DNA of 64,000 nucleotides from Mesaphorura yosii (GCA_009869945.1 WIXG01000003.1:665978-729977); one strand, 5' to 3'. Positions 35,014-49,474 are shown, numbered from the stretch's first letter. Translations and numbers: made by a program. The notes: a model not told the origin generated them from the letters alone.

Positions 35014-37535
35014 GTAAGCTGCGGTTTCATTTCCTTGTTGTTTGTCTTGTCCACGGTTGTTGAACTATTAAGCCTCAAGGCCGTCTCACCATCGTATCAT
35101 CATCAGCACCACCGCCATTCATCTCAGCCCAATGCTAATTCATTACATTCATATCTCACGAATGCTAATGCTAATGTGTACCTGGTTGAGACGATCAGGG
35201 CGAGGCTTAATTGAGTAGACGTGAAGCCTCCAGAGATGCGTAGCATAATTCACCAGCGACCAGCGAGGCTCTTCATTCGTCCATTTGCTAACGCTAATGA
35301 CACGGCTACATAACAGTAATAATACTACCACAGCCCCATGCGCCTGCTTTAATTAAATTTTTACGCGTAAATGCGTACATTAAGAACATTTGCGTCTGTC
35401 TGTCTACGTTGCTTCTGAAAAAACACGGAAACACAGACTAGTCAAGCGAGTGCGTGAACTCTAGCTTGGGTTGGCTTGGGTGTTTCACCGCTTGAGTTCC
35501 AGACTCACTTCGTACGTATGCGTTTACATGCATAATCTAAAATTCGATAAAGTCGAGTCTCGAGCGTAGAAACTGTATAAGGGAGAAGGGGAAGCTAACG
35601 AAAAGCGAATCTTTGAGGAGAAGGAGCAGACAAGCAGGAAAACTGAAACGAAACGAAATTCTAAGCTTGGCTTGCTTGTGAGCAATGCACTTGAAGCTTG
35701 GCTTGCAAATCTTTTGATTGCCTGCCCTGCGCCTGGCTTGGCTGAGTTGCATTGCAAAACATTCACTGTCGGATCGGTTCTCCTGCCTACTGTGCGTTGC
35801 GGTGCGTCAATATTTCGGTCTGTTCTGTGGTGTTACTCATTCATTCAATTCCTCAGTGCTTAAATCAAGTGTTTCTTGTTTACTGGTGCAAATTGAGTCC
35901 AAATTCTAAGTCATTCTTCGATTGGGCACAGATTCATTGGTGGAGTCACGAAGGTGAGTTCAATTCTTGATTATTTCCATCGAAATTACTCCGTATTCGA
36001 TTTACTGACAATGTATAATTGCATTACAGACTGCGATTCTGATTTCTACGTGAGCAGCACTCAACTCATTCGAATTCAACCGAGAGAAGACACGACAAGC
36101 AAACAACGACAAAGCAGTCGAAGGTAAACTATTTCAATTCTGAGTTACTTTCCAGTTAATGCTTTGCCTCGCTCGCATTTTTATTGGATTACAGTCTAAA
36201 AATACCGAGTTCGCTGTATTCCATTCGTATTCATCGAGCATAGTACATGAGTCTTCAATAGAGTAATTTGTAGTACACGAATTACACATCGAGCCAGACG
36301 TAAATCATTGTGAGAAGGCGTAATTCCTTTACAATTGGCATAATTTCATGTTCGAGCCAATATTTATTACCGAATTCAGCATTATTTGCTGACATTTCAT
36401 GGTAAATGATGTATTCTTTGCTCTTGTAAGCGAATACATGCATAGTTTGTTCCGAGTGCAAGATGGAAGGGAGAACGCGAACGCGCTCCGTAACAACACA
36501 GCACAGGAACAGGAGCACAATGCACAATTGCTTGTGCCCGGTTTATCGATTTATCCATTCCTTACCGCTTACTAGACAGCAAACACCGATTCCGAAGCTT
36601 TTACACTGTCCAAGTGTTCATTTCTTAACTCTTGCGTTTTACTCAACGAAAGTTCATTTGTCGAGTCTGACCAAAAGTGACCTGTCAATTTTTACTCGTT
36701 TCTTTGTCCAATATTCAGAGTTTTTATTCGGCCTCCGACTCCGTCGCGTCGTGTGCCCTTTGCCGTTCGCCTGCTCACGATCAATTCGAATTTTAATTAA
36801 TTTTTCGCGAAACGGCAAATAATGGGGAAATCGAAGTACAGTTCGGAACTTATAAGCGCTCTTGACTGAAATTAATTAAATCAAGTCCCGAGGGGCAGAT
36901 TTCAATTGACCAGGCATGGACTATAGCGACGTAATTAAACGGAGGCAGGAGCAGATTGAGCTTCAGGTTAATGATGTACTTGTCCCCTTTGAGTATGTGT
37001 TGCAACCCTATACACGATGCTAATGCTGACGAGAATATTATTGTCGTTCTTGGAATCGGATGCGATCCAATTCACGTGCTTTTGGCTCGTTTACAACATA
37101 AACATTAAGCATCACAGGCGACAGGCAGGCACTTGAAAAGGTCATCATCACTTGACGACATGACACTAAATGCCTAATGCGTCTCCTCTTTAGCTGTTGT
37201 CGTTGCCTGGCCCTGTTTCGTATTTCGTTCTCATTGATCCTGAAAAATGATACTTTTGTATCCTGTTCTTGACCCCTGTTTCTGTTGCCAGACTCATCTT
37301 TCCTTTTGAAATCCCGTCTAATTGAATCCCGACCGAAGCTCGCTCCAGTGCAGCACGGCGCGGCGAAAGCTTGAGCAAAAAGTATTTACATTTCATTAGC
37401 ACTTGTCGTGCGTCAGTCTTCCTTTTTCTTTTGCCAAACATTATTCACAGATTTGCTTTGATCTTTTGTGTGCAGGAAAGAAGAACCTGACGATTAACAT
37501 CTGCGCTGAATTGTTGAAAGCTCACAAGTACGAAG
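35014..37535. other. Mostly non-coding; possible untranslated exons
   Basis: Signals of interest on the plus strand are a TATA-like TATAAGG near 35,577, strong donors at 35953/35954 (GAAG|GTGAGT) and 36123/36124 (GAAG|GTAAAC), and an acceptor at 36029 (TTACAG). The segment 36030-36123 may be an exon. A 17-codon mini-ORF from the ATG at 36916 (MDYSDVIKRRQEQIELQ) ends at a weak donor. These could form the 5' part of the gene ending near 38.4 kb, but I could not join them in one frame. Confidence 0.25.
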
Positions 37536-37889
37536 ATGAAGCCGACAGTTCAAAGTGGCACGGGAGCAAGCCCCAAGAAAACGCCTACATCTACTCCTTC
37601 AAAGCAACCTGCGGCGGGTGCCGTAGAAGGAGCGGGCGAGGATAAAGAAAACAAGGAAGAGGGTGCAGTTGTGCCAGCACCAGAAGGAACAAATGCGAAG
37701 GACGCGGCTGCTGCCGCTGGCGCGGAGACGACTCCGGGAGTCTCGGCCGTGGAGACTGCGCGTCGTGTCGCAGCGGAGAGCGTGGCTGGAGTCAAGGCTT
37801 CGATTGGCAAAGTAATTCCATTCAAGCAGAATTTTGGAATCCTGCGTCTGCCGCGGCTCTCATCGCTGCTGCTCTCGACCCTCTGCTAG
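37536..37889 (+). CDS. Small Lys/Ala/Glu-rich protein, unknown function
   Basis: A 117-codon ORF, preceded by an acceptor (TGTGCAG at 37475) and followed by a 3' UTR with AATAAA at 38436. It starts MKPTVQSGTGASPKKTPTST with SPKK-like motifs. A Glu/Lys/Ala-rich middle (EDKENKEEG) and an amphipathic Ala/Val stretch (VETARRVAAESVAGVKAS) follow. It is likely disordered, perhaps nuclear or a phosphoprotein. After about codon 92 a second open frame (-1) reads EFWNPASAAALIAAALDPLL, which looks as protein-like as the annotated end. An indel or an unseen splice could change the C-terminus. No family assignment. Confidence 0.4.
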   Translation: MKPTVQSGTGASPKKTPTSTPSKQPAAGAVEGAGEDKENKEEGAVVPAPEGTNAKDAAAAAGAETTPGVSAVETARRVAAESVAGVKASIGKVIPFKQNFGILRLPRLSSLLLSTLC

Positions 37890-40800
37890 ATGCTCTGCGA
37901 AATTACACGAGGCAACGATAACGATGATGCTTGCTTGCACTGTCAAGTCGAGCCAAGTCAAGGGCGGCCTGAACACCCGAGATTAAACGTTGAAGGCAGA
38001 GTCAGTTGAGCAACTTAGAATTAGGTGTCTTAATTCTCACACTTTTGATCTTTGTATTTGTATCTAGTAATTAGTAATACTTTTTACTTTAACAACTTCT
38101 TGCAGACGTGTAACACTTTGTAGTGTTTACATTTTTTAATTCTCTTCTTTACAAGTCACATCACAATAATCACATTTAATCACCCTAAGCTGTTAATCTG
38201 TGAAATGAAGCAGTCAAACTGGAACGTTTAATATCTCTTTGTATACGAATTCTCTCACCAGCATACGTATTTGTATCTGAAATAGTGTAAAGACAGGGAC
38301 AGGACGAATAAGGATTTTGTTACATGAATTGTTAACCATGGCGTTAAGTTTTATAGAAACTCTTTTTAATCTTCTACGTGCATACGTTGTATTTGTATAG
38401 TTTATAAGTTTATAGCATTGACATTGACTCTAAACAATAAACGTAATTTGTAGCCTTTCTCTTTACCTTCACCAGAGTTCGAGTGCCAAAGTGCTTACCA
38501 TTCACATTTGTCTTTTGCATTGCATCGCGTGCTGGGCTGACAGGGCGAGTGAAAGAATCCCTCGCTCGTTCATGCAGGATGCCTGTTCCCTGATTCAGTT
38601 TTCGGATTTTGACTGTGGCCTTAAAAATAGGAAGCCTTGCAGTTCATGGAATCTCTCCCGAGATCGGCGGACAACGGCGACAATTTTGTACCAGTTCATT
38701 ATTACGAGTCATCGCTTTCACGTCCCAATCACCCATTCGACCGTGCAGTGGCCGTGCTGCTTTCTGTTTTCTGTACTGCTTTTGTTTCGCTCAGGGTGTC
38801 TGCCTGTCAGGGAATTCAATAGAATTTTGATCCTTGCACGCAATGCTACACGCGCTTTGTGCCTGTCTGCCACTCCGCTCCGGGTGTCGGACAATGGATG
38901 GATGTGTGTAATAACGCGTGTATTTTACAAAACTCCGAATTCCACGGCTGAATAGATGAATTATTATAATGAAGGGATCGAAAACTCTTTAACTCGACTC
39001 GATGGCAATGCGAATGAGACCAACGCAACACTCGGCTGTTTGGAAACACGCGATAGGTTTCGGAGTATTCGGAGCCTGCCTGCCTGCCTGCATGAAATTA
39101 TAATAAAAAGTGTATTGTAAACACATTATCATATGCTCGAAACTCTAAGCCGGGCACAAGCACGCGTACGGTGAGAATGACAATGAGAATTACGTGCCTG
39201 CCGTATTCGTACATATGTACGCATTTATGATACACACCCATTTTGGACATGAACACGCTTATTATAATCACAATCCATCTGTCTCTGGTACTTTCACGGT
39301 AGATAAGGCCACCAAAGCCACGGATTGCGGAAAATACGGGATTGCGTAGTGTTTGGCCAATGCCAAATGCCAATTTTCCACTTCCACTCTGCTTTCTGCT
39401 GCTACGCCAAATTTAAATTACAACGGCTCGAGTGCTCCTGACCTGGCCGTTGGTGGACTTCATTCGATTTCATTATTGAATCTCAGAATTAGAATCTTGG
39501 AACTCCAATTTGAAGCCACCTGATTCACTACAGAGTCTTGCCTTGATTTGATTGGTGGTGAGCGAGCATCTTTCTTCTTTCTGTTTCTCCTTCAGTCTGT
39601 GCCTTGCTTTGCTCATTCCAGAGAGCAATATGATCATAATGGAGATGTAATAATCTCTCGATGGGTGAATGGGGAAAGTTGGGTAATAGAAAAATGAGAT
39701 GGGTTTCCAATCCTGGCAGCCAAGCCGGTGCCGGTGCGATGCCAAAGCCAGGCTTTATTATGGTAAATCAGGTCTTAGGTCTCGATCACTTCTCACCCAT
39801 ACGAACCACGCCACGCGTATGAACACAATCACAATCACAATACACGTTTTCCGGGCACATAAGGTACTAAACTAAAGTACGAGGCGTTGTTAGCGTTTGG
39901 CTTGGCAGCACGCGAAACAAAAAGTGTCTTTTCTCTTTCAACCGTGCTTACGAGCAAAAGCAAAAAAAGCTCCTGAGCCAAAGGTAAAAGGCAAAACAAG
40001 GCAAGGCATACGAGACAGGATTTGTATTTGTATTTCGAGTTCATTTCGTTTACTCGTGATGCATTAGCCGAGCTTATGTTAGCGTTCGTGACAAACGCGT
40101 GAGTGCGATTGCCATTGTCATTGTCAATGCTGCTGTGAGAGTGCTGTGGTTAAAAAGTTGATTCGAGCTCTCGCTTTTCACTCAGCACACCAACTTTTCT
40201 CTTTACTCCGACTAACTCCCTGCGCTCGCTGTTGAACTCTTTATAATTGTGTTTTGAGCTCGTTCATTCTTTCTCGGTGCGTCGGTGCTTCGTATCTTGT
40301 CGGTAATCAGCAGCAGCAGAAGCCTGGTCCGGTGAATGGAAAGCCTGTCGACTAGCTTGTTTACCTGTGCTAATCACCAATTAGTGGAAGTTCGAAATTT
40401 GCATTGACTTTGTGTACGTTCTCCCGTTTTTGGTCTGTAAAGATTCAGACGTGCATTAAGAATTCACTGGTACTCCATCATCATCATCATTCATCGTTCA
40501 TCCAGCTTTTCAGGAACCCCGTGTCATTGTGATACGGATTGTCGAGTCGAGTCTCATTAGTGAAGTGCCACATTCATAATGCATAATGCATCGAGGTAAT
40601 GAATCGAGAGTGCGAATGGCGAATTGCGAATCGCAATCGCGAATTGTAAAGCAAACTCGTTGACTTGCGATGAGACCAGTGAAGGTGAGTACTGAGCAGA
40701 ACTTTCACTGCGACTCCCGTCGTAATAATAGTCGTGGCTTGACTTGGCGTGGCGTGGCGTTAATTTGCATACTGCCAGAGTCCGTAATTACGCGGTTCGT

Positions 40801-43678
40801 TAGCTGCAACTAAAACTGAAAGCCAACGGGCCTCAACTCGCCTGGAAATATTCAAATGAACACAAAAGAAGTTAATTCCGCACCAGAAACGCTACGTAAA
40901 GTAAAACTGCAACGTAAAAGCCAAGCTAAAAACAACGTAACGCCGAAAAACTGTCTCAAGCCAACTTGGCTTTGGATTCAGCTTGGCGTTGGATTTAGCA
41001 TTTTTGGCATTGAACCCATTCGTCCAAAATAATTCATACGTCGTGCTCGTGTCGAAGCCGTGTGTGCATTGTGTTGTCATTTTCGTGACCGCGTACGTGT
41101 TGGGTGACGTAAACAAGAAAAACTGCAAAACCTGTCGAAGCGTCGAACTGTCGTCATTCGAATTCAATTCCAATTCAATTCTGTCAGTTGTCGAAGGAGA
41201 ATTTGTAGGCCAGACTCAAAAGTAAGCCATCAATTACCGCATCGCACCAGTTTTTTTTAATCAAAGTAAAACTTTTGTGCTGTGCCCGTGTCCTCGTTAG
41301 CGATAAACAGACACCTCAAGTTAAAAATACGTGAAACGCGAAAAAGAAATTGAAATTACTTTTAAAGTGTTTCAAGGCGAGACGACCGCGGACGAAGAAT
41401 GAGGAACAAAGGACTAAAGATTTGTTTTTCCAATTTTACTTTCTACTTCTACCTGAACGATTCTCGCTCCTTTCATTCTCCGTCGTTGTTCCACACGCAG
41501 TGCAGCCAGTCAAGTGAAGAGAATTTCCCGACTCACCATTCGCCAATTCGTTATCCACCTGTTGACGACAATGCGACGCGACGAGGATGATCACAACTCA
41601 ATTTTCTCTCGGTCGCCGCACGTCGCAGCCGCAGCTCTTCAGAAGCCAATAAGCAAATGAGTTATTTATACTTTAGATTGCTTTTCACCACGCAAAGTCT
41701 CCCAAAGCGCAAGTACGGCATGAGACACAAGAGACAGATTTAATTCTCGTCGTCCTCTTCCTCGTACGTACGTGCACGAGTGCAAGTGCTACTGTAGCGC
41801 GAGTTCTCATCATCATCATAAAATCATCTACGAAATATAAATTATATTCATTTCACTCTTCGGTTTGCTTCTACTTCGCTTCTGCTTCGGCCGCCTTGTT
41901 GACGTGATTGTGGCTGCAAAGTTTTGCGAATTATGAACAGCGAAAAGCGGATACAGACGGGACAGTAAACAGTAAAATTGCCTCATACTGCAAAAGTGCA
42001 CTACAAACTGCAAAGGTAGACAAGATAAGCGAGGCAAGGTTCAGAATCGCGAATCGCTCAGAGTGCAGCACAGCAGGGAAATGAGTGATGTAAAGTGACA
42101 CGGGCCGTGAGATAGAGATCGGAGAGCCACAACTACGAGCAAAAGACATTAAGTCATTCCATTCCAAGTTGAGACGTGGCGCAGAGCATGGCGTCTCGCG
42201 TGTCGTGCTGCAATGAGATTACGTTAATTGCATTTGAGTGTGATCCGAACGGACAATAGAACCATGCATTACAAATTAGCGTTCGCGTGAGTGTTGCACA
42301 ATCCTTAAATCGGCAGTGTGAGTGCCCAGAAACAGAAAGAAACTCATCAATTACATACGTTTCTACACGTAACAAGGAGTCTTGTGTCGTGTCGTCGTGT
42401 TGATGAGACGCTACTCATCATTCATCAGTAATTGAATTGATCTGTACTTATTTGGAAGTTCGTCGTCGCATCACTTCGAGAGTCGCATCGAGTGGAAGGA
42501 ACTGTGTCAGTGTGACACTTGAGAGTGATCTGCCTCATGCGAAAGCGAAGTGTGAAATCTCATCTGCAAATCTGTCTGCATTCGCCATTGCATTTTGCAT
42601 AAATTATATGCCAGGACGGACAGTTAAGTAAAAGCAACGGCAGTTCTTGTAAGTCGTAGCTTACAAATTGTGCTTGTGTTTTATGAACGCTGATTCGTTG
42701 ACTCAAGAATTGTGAAATGAAATGAAGAAGAGTTACGAGTCAAGAGGTAAAAAGAGAAATGACATAAGACGTGAACATGACATAATCACGATTCGACTCG
42801 GCCCACAATCACAAGCGGCAAGGAGTTAAATAGAAACTGAGCCTTGCACAAATTGAATTCATGTTCAACGAGTTTCGTTTCATTCGTTTCAAATGATAAA
42901 CTCAAATAAAAGTCAATTTATTATTGAAACAAAAGAATTACGTTGTCAAACAAGAAAACGCTTGGCCTGGCCAAAACGCCAAAAGTTAGTGCGATACATC
43001 AGAGTGCAGTGTGGCAGTGTATCAATTACGGTATTGCAAAACAACATACGTGCAGATACGCCACTCGTGTCAACGTCAGCATCAACGCAAGCCTTGGGAG
43101 AAGTTTACTGGGTCGGTCGGCCTTCGGCAAACGGCAACCACACAAAAGCCGACGCAAAAGTAAAGACTCAAAGACAGACGGGACAAGGCAATAAAGTAAT
43201 CTTCTGGTGGGTTTAATCAATCTTCGTCCTGAGACAAAAGTAAACACTACAAACTATCTTTTATTTCACTTTTACCCTTTATCTGAGCTCAGCCGAGCCT
43301 GGTGAACTGTGACCGTGTGTGGCTGCGGCTGTTTGTGACTCGGTTTATTGAATCTTATCTGTAAAGGTCAGCACTGCACACTTTAGCATTATTCCCACTT
43401 TAGCAGCATTGAATAGAAAAGAAAGAATCCGACCGCCGAAAGTCAGCAGACAGAAGTAATCTTCATCTATTTTTAGAAACTAATAAAACACCACATCACG
43501 GTGAGCATTTGAGCCGCCGTGGAGAGGCCTCGACTTTAAGAAAACATTTGCTCGCCTGTTAAGAATTACGAAATTACGAGGTTATAATTGCTGTGCAATC
43601 TGCAATCTGCAAAGTAATTAAATCGCTCGTGTTTGACTTTGACCGTGCCGTGCCGTGTGTATCGCATTTGCATTCAAA
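37890..43678. other. 3' UTR then gene-poor region
   Basis: AATAAA at 38436-38441 probably ends the transcript of the 37.5-kb ORF. After that I see only low-complexity intergenic DNA, including a CAT-rich run at about 40,480. No ORF has splice or family support. Confidence 0.35.
38436..38441 (+). terminator. Polyadenylation signal downstream of the 37.5-kb ORF
   Basis: AATAAA lies 547 nt after the stop codon at 37889, with no competing plus-strand gene nearby. Confidence 0.35.
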
Positions 43679-44472
43679 ATGCATCGATACCAAAGAAAAT
43701 CGTTCGTGCGATACTTCTCTGAAGGTCATCCCACCGATACGGATCTCCATGAACAGACGGAAGATGAGAACGAAGACGCAGACGTTGGTAAAGGTGAGGG
43801 CAGCCCAAATCGCAAACACTCAGCAGCAGAGCGCGAACGCAAATTGCAATTAAGACAGCAAGTTGAGCAATTAGTAAGAAATCTTCAACAGTGCGAGTGT
43901 GCGAACGAGAACGACGACGACGGAGAAGAGACAATCATGGACAAAGACGTAAAGCTGTGCTTTAATAATGCTTCCTCGACGGCGTCCCTACAATCACTTG
44001 GACAGTCGTCCTGTTCCATGATCACTGACGCTGAACGCGAGGCTGAAACCGCAGCAGCAGTAGCCGCCGCCGAGGACGAGGAAGACGACGACGACGAAGA
44101 GGAGCGGGTCCCTACTCCGCCACCAATCAAAATGAAGCCGCAGCGCCGCCACTCCAGTTTCGGCTTCAGCGTCCTTCAAAGCATCGGCGAAAGCTCGCGG
44201 AATCAATCGAGGAAATACGGCGTGGGCGTTGGCGCAAGCGTGGGGTACGCCACGCCAACACTTGGCTCCAGGCTCGGGAGTCGACGATACTCCGAAGGGC
44301 TGACGACGATGCCCGAGAACGAAGTCATTTACAATCTCCAACTGCAGCACGAGCAAAATCAACAAAAACAAGCGAAGAAGATGTCCGCAAACATCATGCG
44401 AAGATCCGCATCCATCGCCTTCAGCAAGGGCAGGAAATTGAGCGGAATTCTGATCAATTCTTTGCCCAGGAG
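43679..44472 (+). CDS. Large candidate first coding exon, acidic and Ser/Arg-rich N-terminal region
   Basis: The ATG at 43679 opens 264 codons, the longest ORF in the right half, ending at AGGAG|GTCAGT in phase 2. The N-terminus is MHRYQRKSFVRYFSEG. A short Arg/Glu/Gln-rich helical segment (about 48-70) and a strongly acidic run (EDEEDDDDEEER, about 131-142) follow. The end has basic Ser motifs that look like kinase sites (RRHSSFGF, SRRYSEG, MRRSASIAF). This resembles the disordered regulatory N-terminus of a larger signalling protein. The rest of the gene is not visible. I do not recognise the family. Confidence 0.55.
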
Positions 44473-47400
44473 GTCAGTAACTTGAATGCATTGAATTTGC
44501 ATTTGCATTTACCACTTACCATTCACGCAAGGCCCAAATTAGCTCAGCATCTTGTTAGGCGTAGACAAGGAAGAACTCGATCCTTTCGAAGAGGGTTCTC
44601 TCCACTTCTTTTGAATCTCTCGAATTTATTTATGATTAGCATATGAAAAGAGTCGCGGCGAGTCTCTCGTCTGAGTGGCCACGGACAACAGAGTCCTCCC
44701 TTGCCATGATTATGATTACGCTTCCTATTAGGCTTAATGATTTGACGGGCTTCCTTCCTTCTCATTCTCTTCCTAATCGCATTCATTTTTTTCCATTATG
44801 CTCTTACAAGAGTTGACACAATTCTTTTGTGCGCGGTCGCGATCGCGATCTTCTTTTCTTATCATTCGTGTTGCATGCTGCTAATGGGACAAGATTCCCT
44901 TGCCGTGCCTTCACTTGTCCATTGTCGGTCGAGAGATTATTTAGCGCGGCACAAAAGAATATTAAATGGAAAAAAATCGAGCTCAATGGACCCCATGAAT
45001 ATGAAATGATACAAGACGCAAAAATGCGAATAAACGAATATTTCGTTTAAGCGCCTAAGCGGCGAAAACGACCGGCCATTAATTTTATGGACTGCACTCA
45101 AAAATCTTGCGTGTATTGTATTTTTATTCAAATCGAGAGCCGTGACAGAGACGCAAACGGCCCAATGGCTCGACTCCTCGTAATTTGACCTTTGCTATTT
45201 TGTGTGCCGTGTCCCAACTCATGCATAAACGAACGTTTTCCAGGGAGGTAACTCAAAGATTCAATTTGCATCCCAAGTTTGCAATTCCTTTCCGCAAATG
45301 GGCTTAATCATGTTAGCGAATTGATTTCTGGTCGAAATATGTCTAACGATAAAACTGGTTTGAATCTGAATCTATGAAATTCGTAACGGCAAACGCCTTG
45401 CGCAAATAAAAACCGTAAAAATATATGCAAATACAATACACAATGCACATCGCACAGTTTGAGCTGCGCCTTCGACTAAACCGATCGAGCGTTAAAGGAT
45501 AATTGAATTGAATTGCAAAATTCGTCCGTCGAGGCGAGTTGTGAGTTTCGGTCGGGGAATTCAATTAATTTGTAAAAATCCACAGAACGCGATTCTGATT
45601 CAGTGAAAGACTATCACGTATCGCGTATCGCCGTGCTTTGCATGCTGTGAGCCGTTCTTTACTGTATCGCACCGCACAAAAGAAGAAGATTACATCACGG
45701 AAGAGATCCTTTCACTTAGCAGATTGCTAAACCGTACGAAACCGAAAAACTAAGCCACTTCATTTGCACGACGACGGCTCGACGAAGAAAAATTGGACGT
45801 AGATGAAAGAAAACTGGTTTTGGCTATGCTTTCTTTTCTTTAGTCTAGCCTTCAGCGTTCAGCGTAAAGCTTTGAGGAATCGGTAGGCACTTTTTCATCG
45901 TCACCGTCGACATCGACATCGAACGAGTAAATCCCAGAACGAGCTGCTGGCTTATCCGCACACGCACACGCGAAAGACGAAACAGGATCCGCAGGGACGA
46001 TTTGTCAGGACATTGCATTATTGCGATTGCGAAATATAAAAATGAGGTTTCATAAAATTCATTCTTCAAATCTCGTTAATGTTTTTAAATTGAATTGTGT
46101 ATTGAATTTGTACACGGACGAGTTTGAAGGTCAGGCCACGCTGCTGCGCTGGCAGGAACTTTCCATTTCGGCTTGTATTGACTCGTGTAATTGCATTTCG
46201 TACTTCGCATTTCGCTTGATTCGTTGCGATGATTGTGATTGCTCCTGCGAAAGTGAATTAGAAGTCGAAGTCGAATGTGGCTTTACTCTTTAAAAGCATA
46301 AACTTCGAGTGTTTTGGACTTCAAAATTGTTGCGCAATCTTAAAATAGGCTACGTGGTTTTGTTTCTACCTGGGCTTGGGCCTGGTCGTCCTGCATTTAT
46401 AATTCATGCAAAGTGGGTCATTTTTCAGTATGAATGGAAAGTGCTGTAGCCTACCTGGGCCTGGGCAGTGGCCATTTATAATTTATTCAAGCGGGAGATT
46501 ATTTCGCAACTGGCCGGCCAAATACGAATAAGAATGATAATTGACCATAATTTTGAGTTATTGATTTACAAAATGCGGAACGCCAAGGTGAAGTGAAGTT
46601 AATGGCAATAAGGCTTTCGCTTGGAATTTGAATTCGTACTCTACGAATTGGATTGGATTCGAATTGACTTATAAATCACATTGAGCAAGCACTGGGAAGC
46701 AAGTGGAGCCAAGCAGCCATGGGGCTCTCTCGACTTTGGTCGAAAGCACAGTATGGAGGAGTTGGCTCAAGAAATTCCGAGGCTCGATTCTAGGTGTAGC
46801 AACCCTCTTGACTTGGCGATTCTGGCTTGTTCTGGCTCTTGACTTGTCTTTTCAGCTATCGAGTTTCGAGATTTGCTTACCTGCGTGTGTTTATTAGTGG
46901 CTTGTCTCAATTTCTCTCTTGAACCAATGCGAATGGCGAATACGGAAAAGTACGCACAACGAACAAATGAAAATTTTTATGATTTTTATGGCCGCGTCAC
47001 ATCTTTGTATAAGTCGTAAACCAAACCCGCATGCATTCAACCTTCAGCACAGCACGACTCCAACCTGGAATTGGAATCCTGCCTTCAAAGGCAGGCGTTG
47101 AGGAAATACGCAGCGTTGTGCGTTTTAATAATGTCCATAAAATCGTAAATTTGTGAAACTCGCCATAAAAATTCAAAGACGAAACGGTTTTAATCAACAG
47201 GCCAGCCCGACCAGCAGCGTAACCGGGGCTTCGTGTGTTTCGTGCTTCTTCTTTGCGTTATCGCTTATCGCATTTCTGAAAAGATTTGAATCTCCACATC
47301 GCATCGCACATTACTCGCTGTCATAATTTATTATTGCAAGTCTTTTGTGTTTGTCCCTGCTTTGCTTTATGAGGCTCAGATTTTTATTATTTCGCACTCG

Positions 47401-49474
47401 GAGCACAAACAACTTGATAAATGGCTGCAATGCCTGGACCGGCCCGACCGGTGAGGTTCATTAATAAAAAAAACCAAGCAAGTGAAGCCCCTTTTTGATT
47501 TCGGTTCGCGAGCGCGTTGTCTGTCTACTTTCAACGGTGAACCTGAGCCCGAGCGGCTCAGGTCCCCTTCCATTCCAGCACAAGTTACGCTCGCTCTCGA
47601 CAACGACAGCAAAGGCAAGGCAAACACTTTGTCGATGGCCAGAACTCGTCCGTCCGTCCAAATACACTCCGAACCGAATAATGTAGTCCAATTATTCAAC
47701 TTTTCTTTATTTCGTTCCAATTTATTCCATTCATCCATTGTGTTTGCGTCGGGTCTGAAGTGGAGCGTGTGCTTCGGCGCGTTCGGCGCGTTGGAGCACC
47801 CTGCCACAATCCACAATCCGCACTCGCAATCGGTTCTCGGTCAGCAGCATCACATTTCTCCATTGTCTCCCTGGATTACGTTTGATTACGATTTTTGAGT
47901 ACTCGTTAATCCGAAAATTCGGAAAATACAAAAGTAGTACTTCAATTTCCGTACAACTTTCCCCAATTTTCGTGTTTAGTTAATTTTCCGATCATCAGCC
48001 TTTCAGTTTCAGTTCGTGCCGGTCGTTTGTCGCCCTCGCCATTAGCTTTCGCTGCTATTGCTTTATTGAATTGCTCGTTTCTAGTTTATGTGAATTTTAT
48101 TCAGTCCACTTGGCACGGAGAATGGGATTTTAAAATTATTGTAGCGATTTAATGGCATGGCTGTCGTGTTCGGATTATTTGGATGGGAGTAGCAGCAGAG
48201 ATTTTAGAATGTCGACAACCAAAAACGTCGAAAAGAGCATGCAATAATCCAGTTCATTGTTGTACGGGACGGGCCGATGCAATTCAAAAATTGTTGGACA
48301 CACACAACGTAAACACATACACGAGCACGGCGAGGCGAGGCGACGAGACGGGAATTGATGAACCCTTTTCATAATTTCCTGCATTGATCTCATTGTGATT
48401 TAATGGAATTACACGACAAGCGACAAGCAGCGCAGTTGCAGTTGAGTTGATTTTGAATTACTAATTTCACCCATTCATTCGACGGCTGGGTGCGATCCGA
48501 GTCGCAGTCGCCAGTCCTCTGACACATTTACATAAACAGAAGCACACGCGTAAAACACAATGCACAAAGTTTATGTAACATGACATTTCATAAATGGGGT
48601 GCTTCAGATCTCAGATGACATGGCATGTGACACAATGGCAAAGTGTGTCTGCGTGGTTTTGACAGTTTGCAGTTCGCAGTTTACAATCAAAGATGAGCAT
48701 ATGTTAATAGCGCGTGTACGTATTCGTATTTTTAGTTTCAATCAGTTGATTAAGGCTTGTCTCATTGTTGCCTGCCTGCTGTCTACGTGATGATATTTCG
48801 ATTTTCGATCTCAGCGTCGACGTATTGCACGCACATTGCATCACGTTGTTGATATCTTGCATTGCATCCTCTTCCGCAATCCGCATCCTTTCCATGGGTT
48901 GCACGACCTGGGACGGGAATCTCTTGTAAAGCAGTAAAAGTAGTAAAATTCGTGTACCAGGTTTTATGCAGCATGAACTCATGGTCATAACTTGATCATT
49001 GTTGCATTACTTTTACTGGTGTGCTTGCCTTACATGTTATTGCGTTGCGCCTTGTGCAATGAAACGCAGACGCTTCATTATTGCGGTGCCGACCGACGAG
49101 CAGTGCATGGGCACTGGCATTATCGAAGGGTGAGCTGGGAAACAAGTTTCAACAATGGGACGAGGATTGCGTAGTGCGTACAAGTTGTAAAAATACTTCA
49201 GCCTGAGCGTGAGCCCAGACTCAGCCAGGAACAGGCATTCATTGTTGCATTCATTCATAATCTGAGTGTCGGATCGATCACGTCGCGTCAGTGAGTGATG
49301 GTGAACTCAAGTCTCGTGGAACGTCTCGGCTTGTAGTCGAGTTGTGTGGTTGTGCCGTTCACAGTTTCGGAATCGTGACCAAGTTCGCCATGCAATAAAC
49401 AGTTTTATAGAAGCTGGCTTTGCTGTAGATTGTGCCCCGAGGCTATACTGATCTGTTCGCGCTAGTTCGTCGAC
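44473..49474. other. Gene-poor 5-kb stretch
   Basis: No coding, tRNA or transposon signal recognised. Composition is similar to 38-43 kb. Confidence 0.35.

Noticed and set aside
35932..35953. 22-nt micro-exon reading in frame (RFIGGVTK) after the exon ending at 35013
   Set aside because: The next exon candidate (36030) then hits a stop codon, so the chain cannot be extended.
37451..37645. Exon joining MDYSDV... at 36916 to the frame ICFDLLCAGKKNL...
   Set aside because: The join is in phase but the donor is weak, the product ends quickly in an Arg/Cys-rich tail, and the overlapping ATG frame at 37536 is more protein-like.
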